A stretch of 64,000 nt of DNA from Enchytraeus crypticus (lineage: Eukaryota > Annelida > Clitellata > Enchytraeida > Enchytraeidae), in the NCBI GenBank assembly GCA_905160935.1, contig CAJHZI010000592.1, positions 31,001-95,000 on the forward strand, in the 5' to 3' direction. The position numbers and the translations under genes were made by a program. The notes under the pieces were generated by a model that was given only the letters and a program-made list of their open reading frames with translations, was not told the DNA's origin and ran no database searches. Shown here one piece after another: positions 1 through 10,872 of this stretch; the first letter of the stretch is position 1, and each line of letters begins with the position of its first letter.

Positions 1-307
1 GCTTCGCATTAGGATGTATATTCTAAATCTGCTTGTATATCAACTAACATAGTAGTATCTCAATTGATATAGTTCTCAGATAAAAAAGTAAACACGCATT
101 ATAGTGAGTAATCAACTATGTTGATATCTATCACTTTTTAATACCACATATTTAATCCGTTAGGCAAATTAGACCATTTTCTGTATAGCCAGTCCAGTGA
201 ATGTCCGATCCTAAATATGTAGATATTAAAGTTTTATTGTAATTTAATTATTCTTGCATGCATTATCTTTCTAAAATAGTCAAAACTTATTCTCACTATT
301 TAAATAG
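1..307. other. Intron or upstream flank of CCDC96 with old SINE piece
   Basis: AT-rich sequence without a supportable coding exon. Bases about 90-220 resemble the tail part of the SINE-2 family in reverse orientation (compare 3695-3915). A polypyrimidine-poor but acceptable acceptor (AATAG) closes it at 307. Earlier exons of CCDC96 probably lie to the left of the window. Confidence 0.5.
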
Positions 308-419
308 GATCAAAATGATGTGGAAGAGATGAAAGATGGAGGAAGTGAATCCTGTGACAGAGCTTATAGTGGTGAGCGGGGTAATGGATCAACGGATCAG
401 GATGATAATGCCATCAATG
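308..419 (+). CDS. CCDC96: CCDC96 exon in acidic N-terminal region
   Basis: Acceptor AATAG before 308 and donor GTAGGT at 420. It encodes about 37 residues rich in D, E, G and N and ends one base into a codon completed by AT at 816, so phase fits. Low complexity makes this the least certain exon of the gene. Confidence 0.6.
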
Positions 420-3400
420 GTAGGTGATTTAACATAAACTCAATGTGTGGAAGCTAGGTGTGGTAAAACGTTAGGAGCTTGATGAACAACGGGTGATAGG
501 ATGAAGTAAAATATTTTTTTAAAGATTATTAGATCAGATGAACTCTGGTAAATCGTGGGATAGATAAAGATAGTGTTATAGTGATATTAGTGATAATTGG
601 TTGATATAGTTTGAGATCTAGAGCATTATCATCTTTATCATCAGACCGGGATTTTAAAGCTAAAGAATATTAATTAAAGTTTCCTACTAAAACTATCTAC
701 TTCTTGATTCCTTTTTTGATCATTAGGTTGAGAATCTAACTTAAAGCCTAGCAATTAGTAGTGAAGTCAGATGATGTGTAGGTCTACACTTCACTGTGTG
801 TTTCTACACCCACAGATGATGAGCTGGAGCCTGAGCTAATGAGACTCCATGAGCAGGATGACTCGTCCCACCTCACCCACACGTTAGTCGCTCCTGAGCC
901 ACCGGTTGTGGCCTTCAGTCAGCCGGATCAAGGTCAGGAGCAGCTCAGAGACGAGCGAGACGTAGAGGAGCACAGCTCAGCAGTCGAGCGCACAAGAGCC
1001 GAGCAAATAAGTGTCGAGCACCCAAGTGCCGAGACAGAAAAAGTCGAAGCAGTCGTTGGTGTAGAGGATCCAGCCTCCACTGAAGTGACTGAAGTGGAAG
1101 TGGTGTCCACAAGGACCCCAGTCCTGGAGGCAATCATGGAGGCAACACTGGAGGACTCTGAGATAAGACAGATGGAAGCCACTGATGAAGATCACATTGA
1201 TCCAGACGATGAACGTGTGGATGATGAGGAGAAGGGTGGCAGCAGAATGGCTGAAGCGATGGATGAGCGACAACAACAACAACATGCTGATGAGTTATTA
1301 AGGTCAGAATCAGATCTAGGGGAGGAACAGGGTGATGTGAGTGGTGAACAGGGTGATGTGGGTGGTGAACAGGGTGATGTGGGTGGTGAACAGGGTGATT
1401 GGGGTGGTGAACAGGGTGATATGGGTGGTGAACAGGGTGATGTGAGTGGTGAACAGGGTGATGTGGGTGGTGAACAGGGTGATGTGGGTGGTGAACAGGG
1501 TGATCATCTACTGGCTGCTGCTGTTGGTGATGTTGATGATAATGATGATAATGATATCAGAGAGTCTTTGAATAAAGATGTGATAAGAGACGAAAGTTTG
1601 ATTGATGAGAATCTTAAGGGAGATTTGAAGCCAGAGTCTGATGATTTGGAAGGGGGCTCTCTGCCCACTTTTACAAGGAATACAGTTGAAGAGACTGATG
1701 ATGCTGCTGCAGCTGCTGGTGCTGCTACAGCTGTTACAGCTGCTGCAGCTGTTACTGCAGCTGCTGCAGCTGCTGATGATGAAAATGAGGAATTGAAGGC
1801 TAGGAGGTCATCTAAGAGGTCACAAAGGTCGGAAAGGTCAGGAAGGTCATTGGGAGAGGCTGAGGAAGGGGAGTTAGAACTGGCAGAGAAGCTGAGACCA
1901 ACAAGAGATGAACTATTGGAGAGATATCAGGTATCAATCAATTAATCGCTTTAATTATTAAGTAAAATTTGTCTCTGTTTCATACTTGATTTATTTATTG
2001 TTTATTAATTTGATAGATTGATTAAATGAATAGCATATTGTTTTTTGTTAGTTTGATTTATTGTTTAGTTAGTTTATTGATTGATTGATTGATAGATTGA
2101 TTGATAGATAGATAGATTGATTGATTGATTAATTGATTAATTGATTAATTGATTGATAGATAGATAGATTGATTGATTGATTAATTGATTAATTGATTAA
2201 TTGATTGACTGATTGATTGATTGATTGATTTATTCATTTATTGACTAATTGATTGATTGATTGATTGACTGATTGATTGACTAATTGACTGATTGATTGA
2301 TTAACGGACTAGCAAGCACTGACATAGAGACAAGAACTACAGCAGCACAACAGCTTGCTGCAGCACAGACTGAGTGATTGATTGATTGACTCATTGATTG
2401 ATTGACTAGCAAGCACTGATAGAGAGGCAAGAGCTACAGCAGCACAACGGCTTGTTGCAGCACAGACTGAGCGATTGTTTGAGGAGGAAGAAGGTTGACG
2501 ACTATCGCGTGGACGAGAGGTCAACGGCTGAACAAGAACAGAGATATCTCAAGTATATGGGTCAGTGACCTAGATATCTACCATATATAGGTCACTGACG
2601 AGGTCAGAAGAGTTCATGTGAGAGTCCAAGCAGTTATATATTTAATTATTAACTGCCATTTGTTATCAATTATTTGTTATCAGTTACAAGTTACTAACAG
2701 GTAATTATAACCAGTATTAACAGTTGTTAGCAGTTACATATTACAGCGGTTGTAATTGCTTACTAATTCCTTGACTGACAGACTGACTGATTGATTTACT
2801 AAAATATTTATTAATTGATTGATTGCTGTACTGATTGACTAACTGATTGATCACATAATTGATTGATTAACAGATTGATTGATCACTTGATTGACTCGTC
2901 GATTATTAGATTAATTGATTTCATTCGTTTATTAATTAATTCCTTTATAGATTGATATATTTGTATTAATTTTATATTATATGTGACTTGATAATATTGA
3001 TATGATAGTGTACTAACGTGATGTTATTGGCTTCATTGAACTAGATTGATTGATTGATTGATTGACTGATTGATTGATTGATTGATTGATCGATTGATAG
3101 ATTGATTGATTGATAGACTGATCGATTGATTGATTGATGGACTGACTGGTTGACTGATTGATTAATTTATTGATTGATGGATTGATTGATGGATTGAGTG
3201 ATGGATTGATTGACTGATTGATTGACTGATTGATTGATTAATCGATCAGTTGATTGATTGATTGATTGATGGACTGATTGATTGATTGTTTTATTGATTG
3301 ATTGATTTGATTGACTGATTGATTGATTGATTGATGGATTGATTGACAGCGGCGCTGGATGATTTGCGGAGAGAGGAGAGAGAGAATAGGGAGACATACA

Positions 3401-4347
3401 AGGAGAGAGTGGGAGAGATGGAGATGTTGTGTAGAGAGAAACAGAGAGAGATAGAAAGAGAAGCAGCAATACTGGAGGAGAACATTAGAGATATGGCTCT
3501 CTCATTGAATTCAACTTCCACTGGAAAAACACTTCCGCCCAGTGTATGATAGAATAATAATAATATTTATAATAAATAATTAATCGTCTATAGTTAACAA
3601 AACCTTTAATATTCTGTCGTGGCTAACGTCTCATTCCATAATAAAATAATATTTGCATTGAATATAATAAATTTTAAAAAGTAAAGTTAAGTAAACACGC
3701 ATTATAGTGAAATGATCAACTATGTTGATATCTATCAGTTTTAATACCACATGTTTAATCCGTTAGGCAATTTAGACCATTTTCCGTTTAGCCAGTCCAG
3801 TGAATGTCCGAGATTTTACTCTCAGATCAGCACGGCTGGGATTCGAACCCACGAGGGTTCAATTCACCTCAAGTTCTGTCAGTTAAAACTTCATGACTTT
3901 ATCCCTACGCTATTAAAACATTCAATTAATAACATAATAATAAACATAATAAATTATGTTATTTAAGTATATTTTATTTACTGATCGTTTTGGTTGGTTG
4001 TGACAAATGATTGATATACTGATTGATTGTTTGATTGATTGACAATATATTGATTTAATGATTATTTGATAGATTGAGTAGTAGAGTGATTAATGGTCTG
4101 ATGAATTGATTGACTGGTTTATTAATTAACTGATTGAATTATTGATTGACTGGTTTATTAATTAACTGATTGATTTATTGATTGATTTATTGATTGATTT
4201 ATTGATTGATTTATTGATTGAGGCAGGTGGTAGAAGGATTGCTGGAAACATATTCAAGGAGAGAGAGAGAGGTACAAAGAGTAAGACTTCTAAACATCAA
4301 GCTAAACAATCAGCTGGAGAAACAGCTGTCAGCTCTCAGGTCAAAGG

Positions 4348-4392
<45 letters not shown>

Positions 4393-7112
4393 CTCTATGT
4401 GTCTATCTCTCTATCTAGCTCTTTCTCTCTCTTTCTCTCTCTAGCTATCTCTCTCTATCTCACTATCTCTCTCTCTCTGTGTCTATCTCTCTCTCGAGCT
4501 CTCTCTCTCACTATCTATCTCTCTGTCTATTCTATCTCTCTCTATCTCTCTCTCTCTCTGTCTCTCTCACTGTCCTAGCTTGATGCAGGACTGCACATGA
4601 TTTATGTGTAGGAAGAGCTTGCCGAAGGCTGTCACATGATTTATGTGTAGGAAGAGCTTGTTGAAGGATGTCACAAGATTTATGTGTAGGAAGAGCTTGC
4701 TGAAGGCTGTCACATGATTTATGTGTAGGAAGAGCTTGCTGAAGGACTGCACATGATAGACTTTGAGCAGCTGAAGATTGAGAATCAGACGTACAATGAG
4801 AAGATAGAGGAGAGAAATGAGGTGATAATGTTATGAGTCTTTTCTTTCAATCTCTACTGCTGCTGTTAATCAATCAATTAAAACGTACATGAATATATCC
4901 GTTATGTCTGTCATAAAATCTAAAATTAAATCTGTCATAAAATCTGTAATAAAATTTAATCTGTCATAAAATCTGTCATAAAATTAAATCTGTCATAAAA
5001 TCTGTCATAAAATTTAATCTGTCATAAAATCTGTCATAAAATTTAATCTGTCATAAAATCTGTCGTAAAATTTAATCTGTCATAAAATCTGTAATAAAAT
5101 TTAATCTGTCATAAAATCTGTAATAAAATTTAATCTGTCATAAAATCTGTAATAAAATTTAATCTGTCATAAAATATGTCAAAAAATCAAATAAATAAAT
5201 TTCTCCGTTAAATCTGTCACTCCATTAGTTTCTGAAATGTCGCATTACTTGACGTTATGGATTTACTTTATGCTGTTATGCAATACCAGTCGCGTAAATG
5301 TCCACCATGTGACGTTTGTTTTTTTTTAGGTTATTTTATGTGTGATGTTATGTGATGTGATGTTATGTGATGTTATGTGATGTGATGTTATGTGATGTTA
5401 TGTGATGTGATGTTATGTTATGTGATGTGATGTTATGTGATGTGATGTTATGTGATGTTATGTGTGACACAGGAGCTGATGAGATTAAAGAAGAAGATAA
5501 CAACAACGGTTGAGGTGCTGTCACATGTGAAGGAGAAGCTACAGCACGTGGAGAGTGAGACAGTGAGAGATAGAGAGAGACTACAGCAGCTAGAACAGCG
5601 GACAGCTGCTGTGAGATATCTGCTTATCAGCTCCTTATCAGCTGCTTATCAGCTGCTTATCAGCTGCTGTGAGATATCTGCTTATCAGCTGCTTATAAGC
5701 TGCTGTGAGATATCTGCTTATCTGCTGCTTATCTCTTCAGCATGTTATCTATACTCCTATTGCTTATCTATACTCTTTACCTGCTAATCTATACTCTTTA
5801 CCTGCTAATCTTCGCTCTAGTCTAGCTGCTTATCTATACTCTGTACCTGCTAATCTTCGCTCTAGTCTAGCTGCTAATCTATAGTCTTTACCTGCTAATC
5901 TTCGCTCTAGTCTAGCTGCTAATCTATAGTCTTTACCTGCTAATCTTCGCTCTAGTCTAGCTGCTAATCTATACTCTTTACCTGCTAATCGTCGCTCTTG
6001 TTTTTCTCTTTCAACATTGTCTAGCAAGCTTAAAACTTACCTTTTTCCACCATAGACATAATCAATCTACCTGACCATTTTTTGATCACCGAACTGGCTT
6101 TCATTTAGGACCTTACTTCTCCTCAGCACATTTCTTTTGCAGATTGGTCTGGGTGAATTGATCTGTAGTGATGTGTGCTGTTGGGGACGTCCCTGACATC
6201 ATGGACGTTAAACCTTTATTATTATTATTATTATCAGCTGCTGTGAGATATCTGCTTATCAGCTGCTGGGAGATATCTGCTTATCAGCTGCTGTGAGATA
6301 TCTGCTTATCAGCTGCTGGGAGATATCTGCTTATCAGCTGCTATGAGATATCTGCTTATCAGCTGCTTATCATCACTAACAGCACATCACGTGACCAATG
6401 ATATATCACATTATAAATAACACATCACGTGATGTACGACAAATGGCATATCATGTGATAAATGATATGGCAAATAAATATCTCGTGATATATTATAATT
6501 ACATATCACTTGTCAAGCGATGCATCACTTGACAAATTTTATAATTGATTATTCAATGTGTTTCTATGTGTAGAAGAGAGATGATGTGTTTCTATGTGTA
6601 AAAGAGAGATGATGTGTTTCTATGTGTAGAAGAGAGATGATGTGTTTCTATGTGTAGAAGAGAGATGATGTGTTTCTGTGTGTAGAAGAGAGATAATGTG
6701 TTTCTATGTGTAGAAGAGAGATGGTGTGTTTCTATGTGTAGGAGAGAGATGATGTGTTTCTACGTGTAGAAGAGAGATGATGTGTTTCTATGTGTAGAAG
6801 AGAGATGATGTGTTTCTATGTGTAGGAGAGAGATGATGTGTTTCTATGTGTAGAAGAGGGATAATGTGTTTCTATGTGTAGAAGAGGGACGAGGTGTCTC
6901 GTGTTAAGAGAACACGTGACAGGCTGCGTGCAGACAACGCTAGGCTACGTCAGGCTGCGGGACTTCTGACCAATCACAGGCTGCTAGGCGACTACGAGGT
7001 CAAGGTCGATCAGTGCAGCAGTATGACTCATCAGTTACAGCTGCTACAGAAGAGGAAGCTAGAGATCAATCGATCGCTGAGTGCTAGTAAATCTGTGTGG
7101 TCCAAATCATGA
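308..7112 (+). CDS. CCDC96: Coiled-coil protein CCDC96/CFAP184 (5' end outside window)
   Basis: Axonemal coiled-coil protein; in other animals and protists CCDC96 (CFAP184) pairs with CCDC113 on motile cilia near the radial spoke 3/N-DRC region. Exons read as 308-419, 816-1930, 2410-2560, 3350-3543, 4227-4346, 4729-4821, 5473-5610, 6882-7112, with GT..AG borders and consistent phase (717 codons plus TGA in view). The N-terminal half is very acidic and low in complexity, as in known CCDC96. The C-terminal half matches the DUF4201-type coiled coil: exon 6 carries the signature IDFEQLKIENQTYNEKIEERNE split as MIDFEQLKIEN and TYNEKIEERNE, exon 7 gives HVKEKL, and exon 8 gives RLRADNARLRQ and a GLL...LL.DYE.KVD stretch. 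The start codon is not seen; the ATG at 839 is internal. The acidic repeat at 1318-1505 and an alanine run make this copy longer than the 555-residue human protein. Assignment is by remembered family sequence. Confidence 0.9.
816..1930 (+). CDS. CCDC96: CCDC96 large acidic exon
   Basis: Acceptor CCCACAG at 815, donor GTATCA at 1931, 371 codons. Glu/Asp-rich, with nine near-identical 7-residue units GEQGDVG coded by a 21-bp tandem repeat, then an Ala-rich run and a Ser/Arg stretch (SKRSQRSERSGRS). It ends DELLERYQ, the start of the conserved coiled coil. Confidence 0.85.
1318..1505 (+). repeat. In-frame 21-bp tandem repeat inside CCDC96 exon
   Basis: About nine copies of a unit around GGTGAACAGGGTGATGTGGG. 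Unit length is a multiple of three, so the frame stays open and the protein gains GEQGDVG repeats. The variants (D-V-S, D-W-G, D-M-G) differ by single bases. Confidence 0.9.
2075..2305 (+). repeat. (GATT)n/(GATA)n microsatellite
   Basis: Intronic run of GATT with GATA, GACT and AATT variants just upstream of the duplicated exon 3. The same motif recurs at 3036-3346, 4016-4226, and as the reverse complement at 44410-44930. Confidence 0.9.
2309..2376 (+). pseudogene. Decayed duplicate of CCDC96 exon 3 start
   Basis: Acceptor GACTAG followed by a copy of the first ~68 bases of the real exon at 2410, about 85% identical. Read in the gene frame it begins Q-A-L-T and then TAG, so it cannot be spliced in productively. 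It is separated from the real exon by a short GATT run. Confidence 0.8.
2410..2560 (+). CDS. CCDC96: CCDC96 exon 3
   Basis: Acceptor GACTAG, donor GTCAGT. Encodes ALIERQELQQHNGLLQHRL and, further on, EQEQRYLKYM, which align with the human ..LLVERNRSQRYNLYLQHKI.. and ..EKEQAYLRYL.. regions. Ends one base into a codon completed by CG at 3350. Confidence 0.85.
3036..3346 (+). repeat. (GATT)n microsatellite before CCDC96 exon 4
   Basis: About 300 bases of GATT with GGATT, GACT and GATC variants running directly into the acceptor GATTGACAG. Confidence 0.9.
3350..3543 (+). CDS. CCDC96: CCDC96 exon 4, coiled coil
   Basis: Acceptor GACAG at 3349, donor GTATGA at 3544. Encodes a strongly helical, Arg/Glu-rich segment (AALDDLRREE, EMEMLCREKQREIEREA) and ends LPPS. 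Phase 0 at the end, joining to VVEGLLE. Confidence 0.85.
3695..3915 (-). repeat. tRNA-derived SINE family 2 (reverse copy)
   Basis: On the minus strand this reads a tRNA-like head with B-box GGGTTCGAATCCCAGC, then a body ending in CATTATAATGCGTGTTTAC. Other copies: 18005-18245 (+), 58500-58745 (+), partial 28240-28355 (+) and about 90-220 (-). Confidence 0.8.
4227..4346 (+). CDS. CCDC96: CCDC96 exon 5
   Basis: Acceptor AGGCAG at 4226. Donor taken as AAAG/GTTAAT at 4347 because it keeps phase 0 with exon 6; the nearer CTCAG/GTCAAA at 4340 would break the frame. Encodes VVEGLLETYSRREREVQ and KLNNQLEKQLSALRSK. Confidence 0.75.
4347..4575. repeat. (TA)n then (TC)n microsatellites
   Basis: About 35 bases of TA followed by nearly 190 bases of CT-rich CTCTCTATCT repeat in the intron after exon 5. 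Confidence 0.9.
4586..4728 (+). repeat. 39-bp tandem copies of CCDC96 exon 6 acceptor and start
   Basis: Unit about CATGATTTATGTGTAGGAAG plus AGCTTGCTGAAGGCTGTCA. Each unit holds an acceptor-like TGTGTAG followed by the first codons of exon 6 (E-E-L-A/V/L-E-G). In the copies the frame runs into GTGTAG, a stop, so only the last acceptor gives the conserved protein. Confidence 0.85.
4729..4821 (+). CDS. CCDC96: CCDC96 exon 6, signature exon
   Basis: Acceptor GTGTAG, donor GTGATA. The 31 codons hold the most conserved CCDC96/CCDC113 block, with IDFEQLKIEN, QTYNEKIEERNE. This exon fixes the gene identity. Confidence 0.9.
4915..5185 (+). repeat. AT-rich tandem repeat (about 28 bp)
   Basis: Units of ATCTGTCATAAAATCTGTAA plus TAAAATTTA, about nine copies with point changes. 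Intronic. Confidence 0.9.
5335..5470 (+). repeat. TGTTATGTGATG tandem repeat
   Basis: Interleaved TGATG and TTATG units ending a few bases before the acceptor of exon 7 (GTGTGACACAG). Confidence 0.9.
5473..5610 (+). CDS. CCDC96: CCDC96 exon 7
   Basis: Acceptor GACACAG, donor GCT/GTGAGA. Encodes ELMRLKKKITTTVEVL, SHVKEKLQHVE and ERLQQLEQRTAA, colinear with human ELLKLRSKVTNSVQII and HVKEKL. 46 codons, phase 0. Confidence 0.85.
5604..6000 (+). repeat. Exon 7 donor copies plus a 45-bp minisatellite
   Basis: 5604-5720 repeats CAGCTGCTGTGAGATATCTG plus CTTAT, each with the donor-like GCT/GTGAGA. 5770-6000 repeats a unit of about 45 bp, CTTTACCTGCTAATCTTCGC plus TCTAGTCTAGCTGCTAATCTATAGT, about five times. 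Confidence 0.85.
6050..6235 (+). repeat. SINE family 3 copy
   Basis: Body GGCTTTCATTTAGGACCTTA..AGATTGGTCTGGGTGAATTG ending in a GGACGTCCCTGACATCAT...GACGTTAAACC tail and an ATT run. Close copies at 8650-8810 and 49975-50165. Confidence 0.8.
6236..6370 (+). repeat. Second block of exon 7 donor repeats
   Basis: Five to six more copies of AGCTGCTGTGAGATATCTGC plus TTATC, separated from the first block by a minisatellite and a SINE. This suggests the donor array predates the SINE insertion. Confidence 0.8.
6556..6880 (+). repeat. 28-bp tandem copies of CCDC96 exon 8 acceptor and start
   Basis: About eleven units of TGTGTTTCTATGTGTAGAAG plus AGAGATGA. Each contains TATGTGTAG followed by AAGAGAGATGA, the same as the exon 8 start AAGAGGGACGA. 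Using an earlier copy as acceptor reads K-R-D-D-V and then a stop within about one unit. Confidence 0.85.
6882..7112 (+). CDS. CCDC96: CCDC96 last exon
   Basis: Acceptor TGTGTAG at 6881, stop TGA at 7110-7112. Encodes KRDEVSRVKRTRDRLRADN, a GLLTN..LLGDYEVKVD block and LQKRKLEINRS, matching the C-terminal end of the family. Confidence 0.85.
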   Translation, partial: KRDEVSRVKRTRDRLRADNARLRQAAGLLTNHRLLGDYEVKVDQCSSMTHQLQLLQKRKLEINRSLSASKSVWSKS

Positions 7113-7164
7113 AATATTATAAATAACTGTATATTAAATTTTTTATATTATAATATTTTAAATT

Positions 7165-7215
7165 TTAATCCGACCCTGGTTAAACTGGGATTTAAGGGAA
7201 GATGATGATGTATAT
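7165..7215 (+). repeat. Fragment of repeat family D
   Basis: CGACCCTGGTTAAACTGGGA plus TTTAAGGGAAGATGATGATG matches the end of the longer copies at 30735-31020 and 32855-33140. Confidence 0.65.
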
Positions 7216-7684
7216 ATAGCCTGTTGTTCTTGCTGCGTGAAAGCTGATATGAGATATTGATTGATTGGTGGGACTGTTGTATCACTGATCGGTTGATTGA
7301 TTGATCGTTTTATTGATTTACTGATTTATTATTGATTAATTGATTGATTTTCCTGCAATCACGCATCTCAAGATAAAGTTAAATAAATGTAGCTGGGATT
7401 TATTCATGTACATATATATATATATATATATATATTTATTTATTTATTTCGCGCTGCCTGTTCAACTCTTGACTTTCCTAAATCACAGTATTGCTTGTTA
7501 TAATTTCAGAATAAAAGAATGTAACACACTATCAATCAGTATTAATTGAGTGTTCTGATAGTGGCTCGTTTTTATCAGAATTGTACTTAGGCGAGACGTT
7601 AAACTATTGATCCCAGTCTATTCTATCTTTAATCATCATTAATTAATTAATCGTTAAATAATTATCGGTAATTAATAATTATCA

Positions 7685-7780
7685 TCATCGGCATTACGAG
7701 AGGATATAGTGTAACGGTTAGAGTCTTTGCCTCAGATGCCAGTGGCCTGCGTTCAAAGCCCAGGTAACTCTCAACTCACT
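7685..7780 (+). repeat. tRNA-like SINE head
   Basis: GGATATAGTGTAACGGTTAG plus AGTC resembles a tRNA A-box region and GCGTTCAAAGCCC a B-box. No clean cloverleaf could be folded by eye, so a SINE head is preferred over a tRNA gene. Confidence 0.55.
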
Positions 7781-8174
7781 CGATGTGAGCACAGGTGCAA
7801 TGTATATCACTCAGGACGTGCTCAGTCGAATTATTGCACTTCACAAATATGTTACATGAATATTGTAGGCGGAATGGAACCTACCAGTCGGCCGAATTTC
7901 ACAACTAATTTAAAGAATCTCGGCTGTACTATTTCATCAGCACTTGGTTTCTGTTCACTAGAAGACGTGTTGTGAACGTGACTGACTTAATTGCCGATGG
8001 TGTGCTCTTTAATAAGCGATTCTGAGCAAGTGTCACGTGACTTCTATCTGCTAGCCGATCATCTTGTATCGTAGCTTTACAATATATTAGAATTTATCAT
8101 GAGAAATAGTTCAATGATCGGGCTAGAGATTGTGTCAGACGCTGAATTAATGCTGTAAGAGGACACGATAAGAA

Positions 8175-8330
8175 GAAGAATTGATTGAGCGGCCACAGGG
8201 CAGAGCCCGTTTCGTGACAGTAAGTTGTCGGATCATGGAGATCTCCAGGTACAGGGTTCAAATCCAGTCCTGTCTCTCTGTCACTGACATGCACTTGATA
8301 TAGGAAACTGACGTTAATCTTGATTTTAGA
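8175..8330 (+). repeat. tRNA-derived SINE with shared AGGAAACTGACGTTAA tail
   Basis: B-box GGGTTCAAATCC at about 8255, then TCACTGACATGCACTTGATA and AGGAAACTGACGTTAA. The head differs from SINE-1 but the tail is the same. Confidence 0.65.
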
Positions 8331-8649
8331 TTTTTAGTTTTAAATGTCAAACAGGTTTATTAAAATGAATTGATGCTTCATTATCTCTCTCTTCTTCAGT
8401 GCGCTGCCAAGTGGCAGGTTCAAATTACATATTCTTACTCAAAGTCTGCTTTCTCGCTCCATAAGAGCACTCCTATTATATACAGCTTATATAAGAGCTT
8501 CGTTATATGTACAGTATATACATGCATACACATGCATATATAAATTAATTTATTCTCTCTCCATCGCACTACTTATTGGCAGGTCCATGGCATAAAGCTC
8601 CTCATATAAATAAGTTACTAGCTCTTTAGATATCAATCGGTTAAAATGA

Positions 8650-8810
8650 TAGTATACTGGCTTTCGTTTAGGACGTTACTTCTCTTCAGCACATTGCTTT
8701 TGCAGATTGGTCTGGGTGAGTTGATCTGTAGTGATGTGTGCTGTTGGGGACGTCCCTGACATTATCCCAGGATGAGGAAACGGACGTTAAAACCTTTATT
8801 GTTATTATTT
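8650..8810 (+). repeat. SINE family 3 copy
   Basis: Same body and tail as 6050-6235, with GACATTATCCCAGGATGAGG and AAACGGACGTTAAAACC followed by an ATT/T-rich run. Confidence 0.8.
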
Positions 8811-9035
8811 TTTTAAATCTTTTTTTTACCCCGGTGTAAGGAACCTGGGGTTTGATAAAAATGATTCAAGCAATACGTGATGAATCGCCGCCCGGCTACT
8901 CGAGATCATCAATCGGCTTAAAAGAATTGCTGAAGCAGACTGCATTAAATCTTTGCAAAGTCATGGAAAGCCTTTGCCAAAGAGAAGATGTCTTCTGCTT
9001 ATCGCCGGTTTATTATTATTATTATTATAAAATAA
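8805..9035 (-). mobile_element. 3' end of the non-LTR element found at 40.1-42.5 kb
   Basis: Near-identical to 40095-40265: ACCCCGGTGTAAG, CCTGGGGTTTGATAAAAA, AATCGCCGCCCGGCTACTCG and AAGTCATGGAAA.. blocks in the same order. In the element's own orientation this is the extreme C-terminal coding end and the 3' UTR, so the copy is 5' truncated, as expected for target-primed reverse transcription. Confidence 0.75.
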
Positions 9036-9215
9036 ATTAAACAAATAGAACTGATCGAGTAGGTTGTGATTAAGGTTGGATGGACGGAATGGGGGGAGGG
9101 GGGTGTTAGCTGAATAGCTGGAAAGGGGGGGCAGTTCTTCAGTGCCTTTATGAAAATCGATAATCAGAGTATGACTGTTCAATATTTCATCTGCAGCTCT
9201 TCCACTGGCCTACAT

Positions 9216-9273
9216 TCTTCCTCTCTCTCTCTCTCTCTCTCTCTCCCTCTCTTTATCTCTCTATCTCCCTCTT

Positions 9274-9304
<31 letters not shown>

Positions 9305-9329
9305 TTCTCTGTCTCTCTCTCTCTATCTC

Positions 9330-9384
<55 letters not shown>

Positions 9385-9385
9385 C
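9216..9385 (+). repeat. (CT)n and (ATCT)n microsatellite
   Basis: Long CTCTCT run turning into a clean ATCT run of about 50 bases. Confidence 0.95.
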
Positions 9386-9667
9386 AGACACTCACTCTCC
9401 TTAAGTTAAGTTTCACGTAATTAAAGAATTAAACGCATAATGTTGTAAGATTATTCATAAATCTGCGTTATCAAGACAACTCATTTTAATTTCACGCAAT
9501 ATCTCAGCAGTGATAACCAACAATAGAGATCGAGAGGGATGTTGGTAGGTTTATACATGGAATCTTAGCATAATAAGCCAGAATGCTTATGAGGACATAG
9601 GTACTTGTGTAATAAGTGTGTACTTTTGTAGATACTTATGTTACTAACGTGTGAGGAGTGTATGAGA

Positions 9668-9668
9668 A

Positions 9669-9712
<44 letters not shown>
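9668..9712 (+). repeat. (GA)n microsatellite
   Basis: About 20 GA units with a GGGA end. Confidence 0.9.
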
Positions 9713-9714
<2 letters not shown>

Positions 9715-10084
9715 AGAAACTGTTTATGGTTATAAATATCGATGGAGAAGGAATTGAGATTCAGTGAGAGTGGGACGTTCGTATGGAAAACATTGATAGG
9801 TTATGTGAATGGGTAAGTATGATGGGCTAAGTACGTGATTGGGTAAGTCGAAGTACACGATTCTAATATTATCAATCAAATCATCAATCTTCCCTCGCAC
9901 TTTTTTTAGTTTTTATTTCAACAATCTTACAAAAGTTCAAGAAACAAATTTCTAAATAACTTTACCTTCTACCACCATTTTAAAACTACTATAGTCATCT
10001 TCAACTATTGCCAATCTATGCTACGGTATATAATAATGCTAAGCTTATTTCCTTAGTCGTAAAATTAAGATTTAAAAGTAAAAG

Positions 10085-10220
10085 TAAAAAGCTAATGTTA
10101 AAGTCAGTTTCCTCACTCGAAAGCGATATCAGTGACGGGCGAGCCGAGGATTTGAACCCCGCACATACTGATCAGCGGTCGAATACCTTACCGACATCGC
10201 CACTGGCTCCAGTCAAATTA
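10085..10220 (-). repeat. tRNA-derived SINE family 1 (reverse)
   Basis: Reverse of the SINE-1 pattern: AGTTTCCTCACTCGAAAGCG, GGATTTGAACCCCGCACATA, CGGTCGAATACCTTACCGAC, ATCGCCACTGGCTCCAG. Confidence 0.85.
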
Positions 10221-10754
10221 GAATATGACTTTTAAGACGCTACTCTGAATTCATTGATCACGAGAAGCTGGAGGTCATCAGTTCTATTCCCAGCCAGGGT
10301 GTCTCTGACTGTATCCGTGTGGTGCAGAAATAGACGTTAAAATTAGCTTTTAGCTTTATCTATCATGTAATATACTCGTCTACCTGCAAGCAAGTAGTAG
10401 GATATCACATACAGATACCTAATTGATTGATTAGGCCTTTGCTTAACTTTATTTTTTATTTGTTTATTTTTATTATTAAAAGTCAGGCAAGAAGGCCAAT
10501 ACAAAACTCACAACACACTCAGATGCAAACACTCAGAGAAGAAACAAAAAGTTATTAGAATTCAATAATGGATAATCACAACTTAAAACAGTTTACTAGT
10601 GCACTTCCGCACTTACTAACACACTTATACACACAGTTAGAGTTATGTATAACCGTATCAAAACTAGGAATGTTACATAACTGCAGCTTGGCGGATAAAC
10701 TACCCTGACTTTTGAAACCGAAGAACCGTTTGGCACATCTATTATAACATGAAC

Positions 10755-10872
<118 letters not shown>

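Noticed and set aside
839-1945. ATG at 839 as a gene start and TAA at 1943 as its end
   Set aside because: Codons are open and acidic upstream to a good acceptor at 815, and the conserved protein continues through the donor at 1931 into exon 3.
4227-4339. Donor CTCAG/GTCAAA for CCDC96 exon 5
   Set aside because: It would shift exon 6 out of frame and hit TGA; the donor 7 bases on keeps the conserved protein.
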